A stretch of DNA of 64,000 nt from contig NZ_CP107918.1 in NCBI RefSeq assembly GCF_036014195.1, positions 6,882,001 through 6,946,000 of the forward strand, in the 5' to 3' direction. A program made the position numbers and the translations under genes. This DNA is from Streptomyces sp. NBC_00442. Lineage in GTDB: Bacteria > Actinomycetota > Actinomycetes > Streptomycetales > Streptomycetaceae. The notes under the pieces were generated by a model. It was given only the letters and a program-made list of their open reading frames with translations, was not told the origin of the DNA and searched no databases. Below are positions 49,588 through 58,382 of this stretch, piece by piece. Each line of letters opens with the position of its first letter. Position 1 is the stretch's first letter.

Positions 49588-50910
49588 GTGAGCGTCGAAC
49601 CGCCGTCGTCAGGACGCCCCACAGGACCGCCTTCGGGCCCACTTTCGGGCCCCTCGCAGCCGAGCCCCTCCGGGGCGGGCGACACCCAGGCGGGCGCGAC
49701 CCGCGCCGGTGCGACGCCCCCTCCGGGGGCCGAGCGGCCGTCGGGGCCGCCGAGCGGCGGCCCGCCGAGCGGGCCGGGCGGCGGCGGGCGCGGCGACGGG
49801 CCCCAGGAGCCGGACAAGGGCTCCGGTGCGAGCCCCGGGCGGGGCCGGCCGTGGTGGAGGTCCGCGCCCCGCGTCGCGGCGATCGCCGCCGTCGTGGTCG
49901 CGGCGGTGGTGGTGACCATCGTCCTGACCCGCCCCGACGGCTCGTCGCAGGCCGGTGGTGAGGTGCTCCTCCAGCCCGCGGGAAGGACGGGGCCCGACCC
50001 CTTCACCGAGTCGACGGCCCGTGGGGACTCGACGCCGGCTTCTCCGAGCGCGCTGCCGAGCTCGTCGGCCTCGGCCAACGTGACGCGCGGAGTCGACGGC
50101 GCCGCACCCGGCCTCTACGGCGGAACGCGGAAGGTCGGCAGCTGCGACGTGGAGAAGCAGATCGGCGCTCTCCGGAAGGACCCGGCCAGGAACAAGGCGT
50201 TCGCCTCCGTGCTCGACATCGAACCGTCCGGCGTCCCCGGCTATCTGCGCGCGCTCACGCCCGTGCAGCTGCGGTTCGACACCCGCGTGACCAACCACGG
50301 CTACCGCGACGGTGCCCCCACCAGCTACCAGGCCGTGCTGCAGGCCGGCACCGCGGTGCTGGTCGACGACCGCGGGGTTCCCCGGGTGCGCTGCGCCTGC
50401 GGCAATCCGTTGCTGCCGCCCGTGGCGCAGAAGGGCACGCCGAAGCGGACGGGACAGGCGTGGCCCGGGTACACCTCGTCGAACGTCGTGGTCGTGGCGC
50501 CCGCCGCGCAGGTGGTGAAGGAGTTCGTCGTGTACGACCCGGACAGCGGCGGCTGGTTCGCACGGCACAAGGGCGACACGGCGGGCACCGGCGACACGAA
50601 GACGAAGCCGCCGGTGACCGCCCCGTCCTCACGCCCGCCCGGCTCGCCGTCCCCCGACGAGTCGTCCTCGACGGGCAGCCCGCCGCCGTGCGATTCGCTC
50701 TCGGAGAGCTCCTGCCCGCCCACGTCGGTCCCGCCGTCCGCCCCGCCCTCCTCGCAGCCCCCCTCGTCGCCCGCCTCGCAGCCCCCGTCGTCGCCCGCCT
50801 CGCAACCCCCCGCCTCCGCGGCGCAGAAGTCGCCCGCGTCGTCGAAGCCGCCCGGGTCGTCCGAGCCCGCGCAACCGGTTTCGCCCCCCGCGTCGGAGGG
50901 AGGTTCGTGA
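49588..50910 (+). CDS. DUF6777-domain protein with transmembrane anchor and Ser/Pro-rich tail
   Basis: The 440-residue protein has a Pro/Gly/Ser-rich cytoplasmic N-terminus (about 90 residues), one transmembrane segment (VAAIAAVVVAAVVVTIVL, about residues 96-113) and an extracytoplasmic DUF6777 domain (about residues 170-325; GVPGYLRALTPVQLRFDTRV, RCACGNPLLPP). A tail of Ser/Pro repeats follows. Two cysteines in CACGNPL are conserved in the family as I recall it. The function is unknown; the tail resembles cell-wall-spanning linkers. GTGs at 49582 and 49588 are both possible. Confidence 0.82.
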   Translation: MSVEPPSSGRPTGPPSGPLSGPSQPSPSGAGDTQAGATRAGATPPPGAERPSGPPSGGPPSGPGGGGRGDGPQEPDKGSGASPGRGRPWWRSAPRVAAIAAVVVAAVVVTIVLTRPDGSSQAGGEVLLQPAGRTGPDPFTESTARGDSTPASPSALPSSSASANVTRGVDGAAPGLYGGTRKVGSCDVEKQIGALRKDPARNKAFASVLDIEPSGVPGYLRALTPVQLRFDTRVTNHGYRDGAPTSYQAVLQAGTAVLVDDRGVPRVRCACGNPLLPPVAQKGTPKRTGQAWPGYTSSNVVVVAPAAQVVKEFVVYDPDSGGWFARHKGDTAGTGDTKTKPPVTAPSSRPPGSPSPDESSSTGSPPPCDSLSESSCPPTSVPPSAPPSSQPPSSPASQPPSSPASQPPASAAQKSPASSKPPGSSEPAQPVSPPASEGGS

Positions 50911-51075
50911 CCCAGGAGGCGTCTGTGGGCGCCGACGTGATCACGCGTCGCCGGTGGGGCCGGCCGGGCCACCGCGCTTGAGAGGGGTGGCCGGACCGGC
51001 GGCGGATGATTTTCCTGGGGCGTAAGAGCTCGTAAGGCCTCGCAAACCCTTCGTCACGCATCGCGGGAGCGCCCT

Positions 51076-51660
51076 ATGGAACGTGCAGGCCGCAGCGCCC
51101 GTCGCATGTCGCGCCTGTCCCGCGCGGCTCATGTGGTGCGCGCCCTGATCACGGCGGCCCTGGTGACGGTTCTGTATTACGTGGCGCCACTCGACTGGGG
51201 AGTGGGCGTGGGCACGGTGGTGATGCTCCTGGGGGCGCTGGTCGTGTTCGGGTGGCTGCTCGTGTGGCAGCTCGGAACCATCACCCGCGCGGCCTACCCG
51301 TGGTTTCGTGCCATCGAGACGATGGCCACCACCGTGCCGCTCTTCCTGGTGCTGTTCTCCGCCACGTACTTCCTGCTCGGCCATGACGTCCCGGGATCCT
51401 TCTCGGAGCCGCTGACCCGGACCGCCGCGCTGTATTTCACCATCTCGGTGTTCGTGACCGTCGGCTTCGGCGACATCGTGCCCACCAGTGAGGCCGCCCG
51501 GGGCCTGACCAGCGTGCAGATGATCGTGGACCTGATCCTGCTGGCGGTGCTGGGCAAGGCGGTCATCGGGTCGGTGAGGGTGGGACTGCGCCGCAGACGG
51601 ACGCCGCCCGACACCGGGCCGGAGCCCGAGCCGGACTGGGGGCGCGAGGACCTGCCGTGA
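51076..51660 (+). CDS. potassium channel-family protein (two-pore-helix type)
   Basis: The 194-residue protein has about four hydrophobic segments and a pore helix with the selectivity filter TVGFGDI (about residues 133-139), the canonical potassium-channel signature. It is short, has no voltage-sensor Arg repeat and no RCK domain, so it is a simple leak-type or ligand-independent channel. The ATG at 51076 follows no strong ribosome binding site. Its neighbours, a DUF6777 protein and a hypothetical protein, give no functional clue. Confidence 0.88.
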   Translation: MERAGRSARRMSRLSRAAHVVRALITAALVTVLYYVAPLDWGVGVGTVVMLLGALVVFGWLLVWQLGTITRAAYPWFRAIETMATTVPLFLVLFSATYFLLGHDVPGSFSEPLTRTAALYFTISVFVTVGFGDIVPTSEAARGLTSVQMIVDLILLAVLGKAVIGSVRVGLRRRRTPPDTGPEPEPDWGREDLP

Positions 51661-51961
51661 CGCCCGAGTGCAACGTCGTTCAGCATGAGGTGAGTTGAGG
51701 TGGCGAGCCCTCCGAGCGGCGCGGGGCGTGTGCGGCCGTCCGCCCTTCGAAGGGAACCCGCCCGTCATCCGGGAGGAACCACCCGACATCCGAAGGGAAC
51801 CCGCCCCACCTGGACAGGCCTCACGCGGCCCAGGCGACGCGTGCGGCCGCCGGCGGGTGGAAGCGGCCCGTGTGTCCCGGGTGGGCGGATCGTCGTGAGA
51901 GGTCAGACTTGAGACACCGGCCCGGGTCCCGGCCCGAGCTCCTCCGAACCGAGGGAACACC
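51661..51961. other. intergenic region with a 16-bp direct repeat
   Basis: The sequence cgaagggaacccgccc occurs at 51748-51763 and 51791-51806. Only low-complexity frames cross the region. The ribosome binding site gaggga of the next gene is at its right end. Confidence 0.55.
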
Positions 51962-52255
51962 ATGACCTGGGCATCTTGGACCACCGTGGGCATCCATGTC
52001 CTCCCCGGCGTCGTACAGGCCGAGGAGTTCGGCCCGATGCAGGGGGACCTGACCATCCACACCACCTGGTCGGGGCACGAGGCTGACCTCGCCGTGCAGT
52101 ACTCGGGCGCCGCCGACTGGTACACGCTCGTCGGCAGCCCCGTGCCCTGCCACTCCGAGGAGGACAGCCGCTCCTACCACCAGGCCGTCGTCGACGGGGT
52201 CCGCGAGGGCGAGAGGGCCCAGGACGTGCTGAGGAAGCTCGCCCGCACCGCCTAG
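51962..52255 (+). CDS. small hypothetical protein (97 aa)
   Basis: A 97-residue protein with a well-spaced gaggga ribosome binding site. It is Trp/His/Asp-containing and has no membrane segment. The central part (QGDLTIHTTWSGHEADLAVQ, then YSGAADWYTLVG) suggests a small beta-rich fold and the C-terminus is a charged helix. I do not recognise the family. Its neighbours are a potassium channel and a serine hydrolase. Confidence 0.7.
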   Translation: MTWASWTTVGIHVLPGVVQAEEFGPMQGDLTIHTTWSGHEADLAVQYSGAADWYTLVGSPVPCHSEEDSRSYHQAVVDGVREGERAQDVLRKLARTA

Positions 52256-52531
52256 CGGCGGGGGCTCGAGAGGGCGCGGGGCCGCGGTCGGCCCGCCCCG
52301 GGGGCGCCGGTGAACGCCGGTGGCCGGACGGGCCGTCGAACAGGCCGTCGGACGGGCTGTCGGCCCGGCCGCTCATGACGGCCGGGTGCCCACGCGCTCC
52401 GCTGGGCGGGTCACTTCGGGGGACGGGGCGTTTCGGGCGGCCGCCGACAGGTGATGCATGGCCAACCGGCGGCCCCGGTTCGGCGGCCGGAGCAGCAGCC
52501 GTTCCCGCTCCACCGTCGTCAGGAGGCCGTC
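52256..52531. other. intergenic region before the serine hydrolase gene
   Basis: A G/C-rich stretch with repeated gccgtcgga/ggctgtcgg motifs (52330-52365). It probably carries a terminator and the hydrolase promoter, but neither is clear. Confidence 0.4.
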
Positions 52532-53728
52532 GTGTCACTGAGTCACCGTCGTCTGCCGTTGCCCCGCCGCGGCGGGCACGTGATCGTCGCGCTGCTCACC
52601 GCCTCACTGGCGCTGGCCGGCCCGGCCGGGGCCGCACCCCGAACCGACGGTGACGGCGCGCTCCGGGCCCGGCTGCGCGAGCTGGTCGAGCGGCCGGACG
52701 GGCCGCCCGGCGCCATCGCGGTGCTGAGGGACGGAGATCGCGTACGGGTCGTGCAGGCCGGCGTGGCCGAACTCGGCACCAACCGGCCGCCGCGCGCCAC
52801 CGACCACATGCGCCTGGCCAGCGCCGCGAAGGCCTTCAGCGGCGCCGTCGCGCTGCGCCTGGTCGACTGCGGAATGCTCTCCCTGGACGACACCCTCGCC
52901 AAACGGCTCCCCACCCTGCCGGACGCCTGGGGCTCGGTGACGCTGCGTCAGCTCCTGAACCACACCAGCGGTCTGCCGGACTACAGCGCCGCACCGGACT
53001 TCATCGACGTGATCAGGGCCGATCCGCACCATGTGTTCGACTCCCGGCACCTGCTCGACTTCGTCGCCGACGAGGACCTGGAATTCGCCCCCGGCTCCCG
53101 CTTCCAGTACTCCAACTCCGACAACATCGCCGTGGCCCTGATGGCCGAGGCCGTGACCGGGCAGCGCTACGAGGACCTGCTGGCCTCGAAGGTCTACCGG
53201 CCGCTGGGGCTCACCGGGACCAGCCTCCCGGCCGGCTACCGCCTGCCCGAGCCCTACCTGCACGGCTACGACGTCGAGCCCGGAGCCCCGACTGAGGACG
53301 TCTCCACCTTGTTCGGCGCCTCCGGTTCCTGGGCCTCGGGCGGCCTGGTCTCCACTCCGGCGGACTTCAACACGTTCATGGCCGCCTACGCGGGCGGCAC
53401 GCTGATCGGTGACGCGACCCGCAGGCAGCAGCGGACCTTCGTCGACGGAGCCTCCGAGCCGGCCGGCCCCGGTACCAACAAGGCCGGGCTCGCGATCTTC
53501 AAGTACACCACCCGGTGCGGGGTGGTGTACGGGCACACCGGCAACACCGCCGGGTACACCCAGCTCGGCGTGGGCACCCCGGACGGCCGTCGGAGCCTCA
53601 CCGTCTCCGTCACGTCGCAGGTGAACCAGGGCTCGAACCCGGACCTGCTGGCACACCTGCGTGCCGTCGAGGAAGACTTCGTCTGCGCCCTGCTGAAGGG
53701 CCAGGGTCCGCATTCCCCGGGCCACTAG
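52532..53728 (+). CDS. secreted serine hydrolase (beta-lactamase/D-Ala-D-Ala carboxypeptidase family)
   Basis: The 398-residue protein has a signal peptide (RRGGHVIVALLTASLALAGP, then AGAAP), the active-site SxxK motif in the form SAAK (about residue 99), a YSNSDN catalytic Tyr motif (about residues 190-195) and a GHTGNTAGY triad motif replacing KTG. This is the class C beta-lactamase/DD-peptidase (AmpC-like) architecture. It is probably extracytoplasmic and acts on peptidoglycan peptides or another amide/ester. GTG at 52532 follows aggagg 6 nt upstream. The adjacent gene is a second member of the family. Confidence 0.92.
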   Translation: MSLSHRRLPLPRRGGHVIVALLTASLALAGPAGAAPRTDGDGALRARLRELVERPDGPPGAIAVLRDGDRVRVVQAGVAELGTNRPPRATDHMRLASAAKAFSGAVALRLVDCGMLSLDDTLAKRLPTLPDAWGSVTLRQLLNHTSGLPDYSAAPDFIDVIRADPHHVFDSRHLLDFVADEDLEFAPGSRFQYSNSDNIAVALMAEAVTGQRYEDLLASKVYRPLGLTGTSLPAGYRLPEPYLHGYDVEPGAPTEDVSTLFGASGSWASGGLVSTPADFNTFMAAYAGGTLIGDATRRQQRTFVDGASEPAGPGTNKAGLAIFKYTTRCGVVYGHTGNTAGYTQLGVGTPDGRRSLTVSVTSQVNQGSNPDLLAHLRAVEEDFVCALLKGQGPHSPGH

Positions 53729-53904
53729 CCGATCGCGAGCGCCGCGGCCGGCGCCGCGTCGACTCCGCGCGGTGACGTCGGCCCACGCCGGCCGGGGGTT
53801 GTCCTCACCCCGGTCCTGGCGGCACCCCTGGCGCGGCCGGCCTGTCTCCGGACACCATGGGTGTGGCCCGGCACCATGACGGCACGCACCACGAGGACGC
53901 ACAC

Positions 53905-55155
53905 ATGGCCCGATTCCGACGCATGTGGGGCGTCCTGTTCGCCGTGGCCGGGGTAGCGGTCGCCGCGGTGGCCGGCGGGGCGGCCTGCGAGCGGGGCGAC
54001 GGCGCACCGGCCCGGCGGAGCGCCGCGCGGCCCACCACCCCGGTGCACGCCACGAAGGACCGGGCCGCCGTGGGCGGTCACGCCGCCGATCACACCCCCG
54101 TCCGCGCGCTCCTGCACCGGCTGACCACGCGGGACGGCGGTCCCGGCGCTGTCCTCGCGCTCGGCGGCGAGCCGGACGGCGCCGTCCTGAGCAGCGGCCT
54201 CGCCGACGTGCAGAGCGACACCCCGATGCGCGCGGACAGCCGGTTCCGGATCGGCAGCCTGACCAAGCCGTTCGTGGCGACGGTCGTGCTCCAACTGGTG
54301 GGGGAGGGCCGGGTGGCCCTCGACACGCCCGTGGAGCGCTATCTGCCCGGCGTCGTACGCGGCCACGGCAACGACGGACGACGCATCACGGTCCGTCAAC
54401 TCCTCCAGCACACCAGCGGCATCCCGGACTACCTCGACCACATCGAACCGGAGGACGTCCTCCGCGCCCCGCTGACGCACTACGACCCGCGCGCCCTCGT
54501 GCGGCTCGCCCTCGCCCACGCCCCGGACTTCGAACCCGGCACCAACTGGCGCTATTCCAACACGGGTTACCTCCTCGCAGGCATGCTCATCGAGCGGGTG
54601 ACCGGGCATCCGTACGGTGACGAGATCCGCCGGCGCGTCATCGGACCGCTCGGCCTGCGCCGGACGTCCGTTCCGGGCGACGGCTCGGAGATCCCCGGGC
54701 CGCACGCGCGCGGCTACGCCAGAACGGCGAAGGACGCACCGCCGATGGACATCACCGCGCTCAACCCCACGGTGGCGGGTTCCAGCGGCTCCATGATCTC
54801 CAGCGCCGCCGACTTCGACCGTTTCCTGGACGCGCTCCTGCGCGGCAGGCTGCTGCACCCGGCCCAGCTCCGCCAGATGATGCGGACGCGTCCGACCGGC
54901 AGTACGGACGGCGGGGCCTACGGCCTCGGCCTGGAGAGCCACCCCCTGCCCTGCGGCGGCCTCGCCTGGGGGCACGACGGCGGCATCCCCGGTTACGAGA
55001 CCGCGGGGGCCGCGACGGCCGGCGGCCGGCAGGCGACGGTCATGGTGAACCTCTACCCGGGCAACACCGGCGCCCAGAACGCCGACATGACATCCGCGAT
55101 CCGGACGGCGCTGTGCGAGGGCCGCTCCTCGAACCCGTCGCCGGGGCACGGCTGA
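53905..55155 (+). CDS. secreted or lipoprotein serine hydrolase (beta-lactamase/D-Ala-D-Ala carboxypeptidase family)
   Basis: This 416-residue protein has an N-terminal hydrophobic signal ending at a lipobox-like VAGGAAC (about residue 28, so possibly a lipoprotein). The catalytic motifs are SLTK (about residue 114), YSNTGY (about residue 214) and HDGGIPGY (about residue 358). It shares the fold and order of the preceding hydrolase but differs in sequence, so the pair is probably an old duplication or recruitment. Both precede the convergent polyketide operon; a protective or tailoring role there is possible but unproven. Confidence 0.9.
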   Translation: MARFRRMWGVLFAVAGVAVAAVAGGAACERGDGAPARRSAARPTTPVHATKDRAAVGGHAADHTPVRALLHRLTTRDGGPGAVLALGGEPDGAVLSSGLADVQSDTPMRADSRFRIGSLTKPFVATVVLQLVGEGRVALDTPVERYLPGVVRGHGNDGRRITVRQLLQHTSGIPDYLDHIEPEDVLRAPLTHYDPRALVRLALAHAPDFEPGTNWRYSNTGYLLAGMLIERVTGHPYGDEIRRRVIGPLGLRRTSVPGDGSEIPGPHARGYARTAKDAPPMDITALNPTVAGSSGSMISSAADFDRFLDALLRGRLLHPAQLRQMMRTRPTGSTDGGAYGLGLESHPLPCGGLAWGHDGGIPGYETAGAATAGGRQATVMVNLYPGNTGAQNADMTSAIRTALCEGRSSNPSPGHG

Positions 55156-55297
55156 CGGGGCGGCGACCGCCCGTCCGCCGGGGTGGCCTCGCGGATCAGG
55201 GCCACGTTCGGCGGCGACCGGCGCCGAAGCCCTCACTCCCGCGGAGGGCCGCGTCACCACGGCACCAGCCGAGCGCGGAGCCCGCACCGAGCGTCCG

Positions 55298-56602
55298 TCA
55301 GCCGGGCGTGCTCGGGCTGGGTGTGCTCGGGCAGGGCGTGCTCAGGCAGGGCGTGCTCGGGCCGGGGGTCGTGCCGGGCGCCGGCGCCCGCTCGTGGCGC
55401 TCCATCAGGGACAGGAGCGGACCGGTCATCGAGGTGGTGACCACCGCCGTCACCAGCAGCGCCAGGTACAGCCCGGGGGTGAGCACCTTCGCGCTGTACC
55501 CGACCTGGAGCAGGACGATCTCGGTGAGCCCGCGGGTGTTGAGCATGACGGCGACACGGAGCGCCTCCGTGCGCTCCTCGCCGCCCAGGCGGGAGACCGC
55601 GTAACCGCCGCCGATCTTGGATACGACGGCCAGCGCGGTCGCGGCGATCGCCACCGGCCAGGGGATCCCGCCGGAAGCCCGCCACACCTGCAGGCCCGTG
55701 GCGATGAAGAAGACCGGCACCAGCCACAGGCCGAGCGTGGACACCCTGCGGACCGGTGCGTCCCAGTGCGGTGAGCCCGGCGGGATCATGAGACCCACCA
55801 CGAACGCGCCGAAGATCGCGGTGAGTCCATGGGACTCCGCCCCGTCCGCGGCCCGGAGCACACAGACGCCCAGGACCACCGTGATGAGCCAGGGACGGCG
55901 GGCGCACAGGCGTTGTGCCCATGGCGCCTTCAGCAGACGGCGCCCCACGGTCGCCGCCAGCGCCCCCACCACCAGCACGACGACCGCGCTCCACATACCG
56001 TTCGAGCCGGGTGTGGCGATGCCCACCACCACGGCCAGGAGGAGCCACGCGACGGCGTCGACGAGCGCCGCCGAGGTCAGCGAGAGCCGCCCGGCGCGGG
56101 TGGCCGTCAGACCGCGGTCGGCGAGCACCCGCGCCAGGACGGGCACCGCCGACACCGCCATCGCCGTGGCGAGGAGCAGCACGAACGCGGCGGTCGGCGC
56201 GGTCCCCCGCAAGGAGGGCCCGCCGTACCGGACGAGGCAGGCGCCGAACGCCGCGCCGGCCGCCAGGGACGGCACGAAGGTGCCGAGCGCCGTCCAGCCG
56301 ACGGCCCTGTCCCTGATGCGGGAGGCGTCGAGCCGCAGTTCGTGGGCCACGCCCACGAGGAACAGGACGAGCCCCGCGTGCCCGAGATCGCGCAGTGGTC
56401 CCAGCACATCGGCCGGCAGCAGGACGGCCTGCGCCCCCGGCCCCGCCAGGCCGAGGACCGCCGGACCGAGCAGCATGCCGAAGGCGATCTCGCCGACGAC
56501 GCCGGGCTGCCCGATCCGGCGGGCGAGAACGCGCCCCAGGAACCCGAAGGCCAGGAAGGCGCCGAGCGCGGCGACCACGTGCGCGGCCAGGAGCGGCGTC
56601 AT
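55298..56602 (-). CDS. cation:proton antiporter (CPA2-type), last gene of the polyketide operon
   Basis: The 434-residue protein has 11-13 hydrophobic segments and resembles the Na+/H+ exchanger/KefB-type family: GEIAFGMLLGPAVLG near the N-terminus, FLVGVAHELRLD, and the NTRGLTEIVLLQVGYSAKVL segment. Its start overlaps the upstream hydrolase stop by 4 nt (ATGA). The C-terminal 20 residues are a Ser-Thr-Pro pentapeptide array encoded by a 15-bp tandem repeat. It may export a product with protons or balance pH; the transported ion is unproven. Confidence 0.9.
   Translation of the reverse strand: MTPLLAAHVVAALGAFLAFGFLGRVLARRIGQPGVVGEIAFGMLLGPAVLGLAGPGAQAVLLPADVLGPLRDLGHAGLVLFLVGVAHELRLDASRIRDRAVGWTALGTFVPSLAAGAAFGACLVRYGGPSLRGTAPTAAFVLLLATAMAVSAVPVLARVLADRGLTATRAGRLSLTSAALVDAVAWLLLAVVVGIATPGSNGMWSAVVVLVVGALAATVGRRLLKAPWAQRLCARRPWLITVVLGVCVLRAADGAESHGLTAIFGAFVVGLMIPPGSPHWDAPVRRVSTLGLWLVPVFFIATGLQVWRASGGIPWPVAIAATALAVVSKIGGGYAVSRLGGEERTEALRVAVMLNTRGLTEIVLLQVGYSAKVLTPGLYLALLVTAVVTTSMTGPLLSLMERHERAPAPGTTPGPSTPCLSTPCPSTPSPSTPG
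55305..55364. repeat. 15-bp tandem repeat, four units, in the antiporter 3' end
   Basis: Units at 55305, 55320, 55335 and 55350 share ggcgtgctcgggcag with one to three differences. They encode the pentapeptide array (P/L)STP(C/S/G) just before the stop, so copy number varies the tail length in frame. Confidence 0.85.
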
Positions 56603-57435
56603 CGGCCCGGGACTCCGCCGTCCGCCGCGCCGACGCCGTCCGCGGAGCCGTCGCCGGCGGGGTCGCCCGTCAGGAAGTCGACGGCGCGCCGGATGACGGC
56701 CTCGTCGCGCAGCACCTTGGTGTGGCCCAGGTCGCGCACCCGCATCAGCTCGGCCTGCCCCCAGGCCGCCACCAGCGCCTCGCTGTCGGTGATCGGAGAC
56801 TCCGGGTCGTTCTCGTCGTGGACGACGAGCAGCCGGCTCGTGAACCCCGGTGCGGCCAGGGCCGGTTCGATGGCGTCGAAGGAGACGCCGAGCCATTCCT
56901 GCGCACGGGCGCGGACCAGTGCGATCGCCTCGGGCGTCACCTGCATCACCTCGCCGGAGCGGCGCCACAGGCTCGTGTAACTGCTGATGGGGTTGACGAA
57001 CACCGCCCGCTCCGGCGTGAGTCCGTGTGACATGGCCAGCGTCGTGGCCGCTGCGCCGAGGGAGTGGGCGACGACGGCGTGGAAGGGGCCGAACCGCTCG
57101 TGGGCTGCCTCGACCGCCCGCGCGAAGTGGATGACGGAGGACTCCGCACCCTCGGACTCGCCGTGGCCCGGAAGGTCGGCGACGACCACCGCGCAGCCTG
57201 CCCGGACGAGCGCCTGCGCCAGGACGGTCAGGTGGCCCGCGTTGCCCGCCCAGCCGTGGACCAGCAGGATCCGCCGCTCTCCCGCGCCCCACAGGTAATG
57301 GACCACCTTGCCGCCGTCGACGACCTCGACCTCCTTGGCGGCCTGATCCAGGATCGGCCGGGTCGCGTTCGGAGGCTGCGTCCGCATCGGCGTGAAGGCC
57401 AGTCGGCGCAGCTTTTCCGTGGTGTCGGTGTCCAA
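56599..57435 (-). CDS. alpha/beta hydrolase
   Basis: The 278-residue protein has the hydrolase fold markers VHGWAGNAGH (oxyanion loop, about residues 54-63), nucleophile elbow AHSLGAAA (about residue 123) and a late aspartate in VVHDENDPE; a final catalytic histidine is seen in LGHTKV (about residue 246). It could be a thioesterase-like or tailoring hydrolase. It lies 100 bp downstream of another alpha/beta hydrolase and overlaps the antiporter start by 4 nt, so it belongs to the polyketide operon. The substrate is unknown. Confidence 0.9.
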   Translation of the reverse strand: MDTDTTEKLRRLAFTPMRTQPPNATRPILDQAAKEVEVVDGGKVVHYLWGAGERRILLVHGWAGNAGHLTVLAQALVRAGCAVVVADLPGHGESEGAESSVIHFARAVEAAHERFGPFHAVVAHSLGAAATTLAMSHGLTPERAVFVNPISSYTSLWRRSGEVMQVTPEAIALVRARAQEWLGVSFDAIEPALAAPGFTSRLLVVHDENDPESPITDSEALVAAWGQAELMRVRDLGHTKVLRDEAVIRRAVDFLTGDPAGDGSADGVGAADGGVPGR

Positions 57436-57535
57436 TGGATTGCCCCTTACTCCGGTTCTGTTCCGGTTCTTCGGAACGGTCTTTTCTGCACGGCCGAGAC
57501 GGCGTCCTCACGACGGTGTCTTCCTGACCGTGTCC

Positions 57536-58330
57536 TCACGATGGCGGATCTTCAAGACCGCGCAGGTAGGCGGAGACGACTTTCCGTACCTCGGGCGACT
57601 CCACCATGTCGAAATGACCGGCTCCTTCGACGAGTTGGAGCGTGGAGTTCCGCCAGTTCGCGTGCAGGCGCACGGCGTGTGCCACGGGCACGTGATCGTC
57701 GGCCGTGCCATGGATGACGAGTCCGGGCTCCTCGATCGTCCGGACGGCCGAGAGCGCCGAGTACTCCTCCCACACCGTCGCGCCGAACCGTCTCTCGATC
57801 TCCTCGGCCACCGCCCGGACCCGGTCGTCGTCGAGGCCGTTCATCTCGGCGAAGCGCTCGACCAGGAACCGGGTGGAGGGCGGCGAGGAGATCGAGACCA
57901 TCGCACGGCCGGCCACCCCGGCCTCCCACGCCGTCAGGGCCCACAGCCCGCCCATCGAGTGGCAGACCACCGCGTGCAGGCCGGACAGCCTGGCGTACAG
58001 GGCGCGCAGCACGGCCCGTATCTCCGCGGGGTCGGCCGTGCCGCCCAGCGCCTCGCCGTGCGGCGGCACGTCGAAGAGCACCACCCGGTAGCCCTGGGCG
58101 AGGAGTTCCTCGGCGATCGTCACCATGCTGCCCAGATTGGTGTTGAGGCCGTGGACGAGCAGGACGGTGGGGCCGCTGCCGCACTGGAAGTACTTGTAGA
58201 ACCGCCCGCAGGCCTTGAGCGTGTGGGAACGGCACCGATTGAGGAACGCCTTCGCGAACGGATCGTGGGGCAGCCGGACGACCGTGTAGAAACGCTCCAC
58301 GAGATCGTCCACGGATTCGGTTCGGCTCAC
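57536..58330 (-). CDS. alpha/beta hydrolase (possible type II thioesterase-like or product hydrolase)
   Basis: The 264-residue protein has LVHGLNTNLGSM (about residues 57-68), the Ser elbow CHSMGGLW (about residue 122), an Asp in IHGTADDHVP and the His in GAGHFDM (about residue 242), so the triad is complete. GTG at 58330 has gagga about 7 nt upstream. It starts 52 bp after the oxygenase-like gene and is followed by a second alpha/beta hydrolase, so two such enzymes serve the same operon. It could process the reductively released PKS product or edit the ACP. Confidence 0.9.
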   Translation of the reverse strand: MSRTESVDDLVERFYTVVRLPHDPFAKAFLNRCRSHTLKACGRFYKYFQCGSGPTVLLVHGLNTNLGSMVTIAEELLAQGYRVVLFDVPPHGEALGGTADPAEIRAVLRALYARLSGLHAVVCHSMGGLWALTAWEAGVAGRAMVSISSPPSTRFLVERFAEMNGLDDDRVRAVAEEIERRFGATVWEEYSALSAVRTIEEPGLVIHGTADDHVPVAHAVRLHANWRNSTLQLVEGAGHFDMVESPEVRKVVSAYLRGLEDPPS

Positions 58331-58382
58331 GGCGCGTTCCTCGATCGGTGTCGGTACTGACAGGGCGTGGGCGGGCGGGGAG

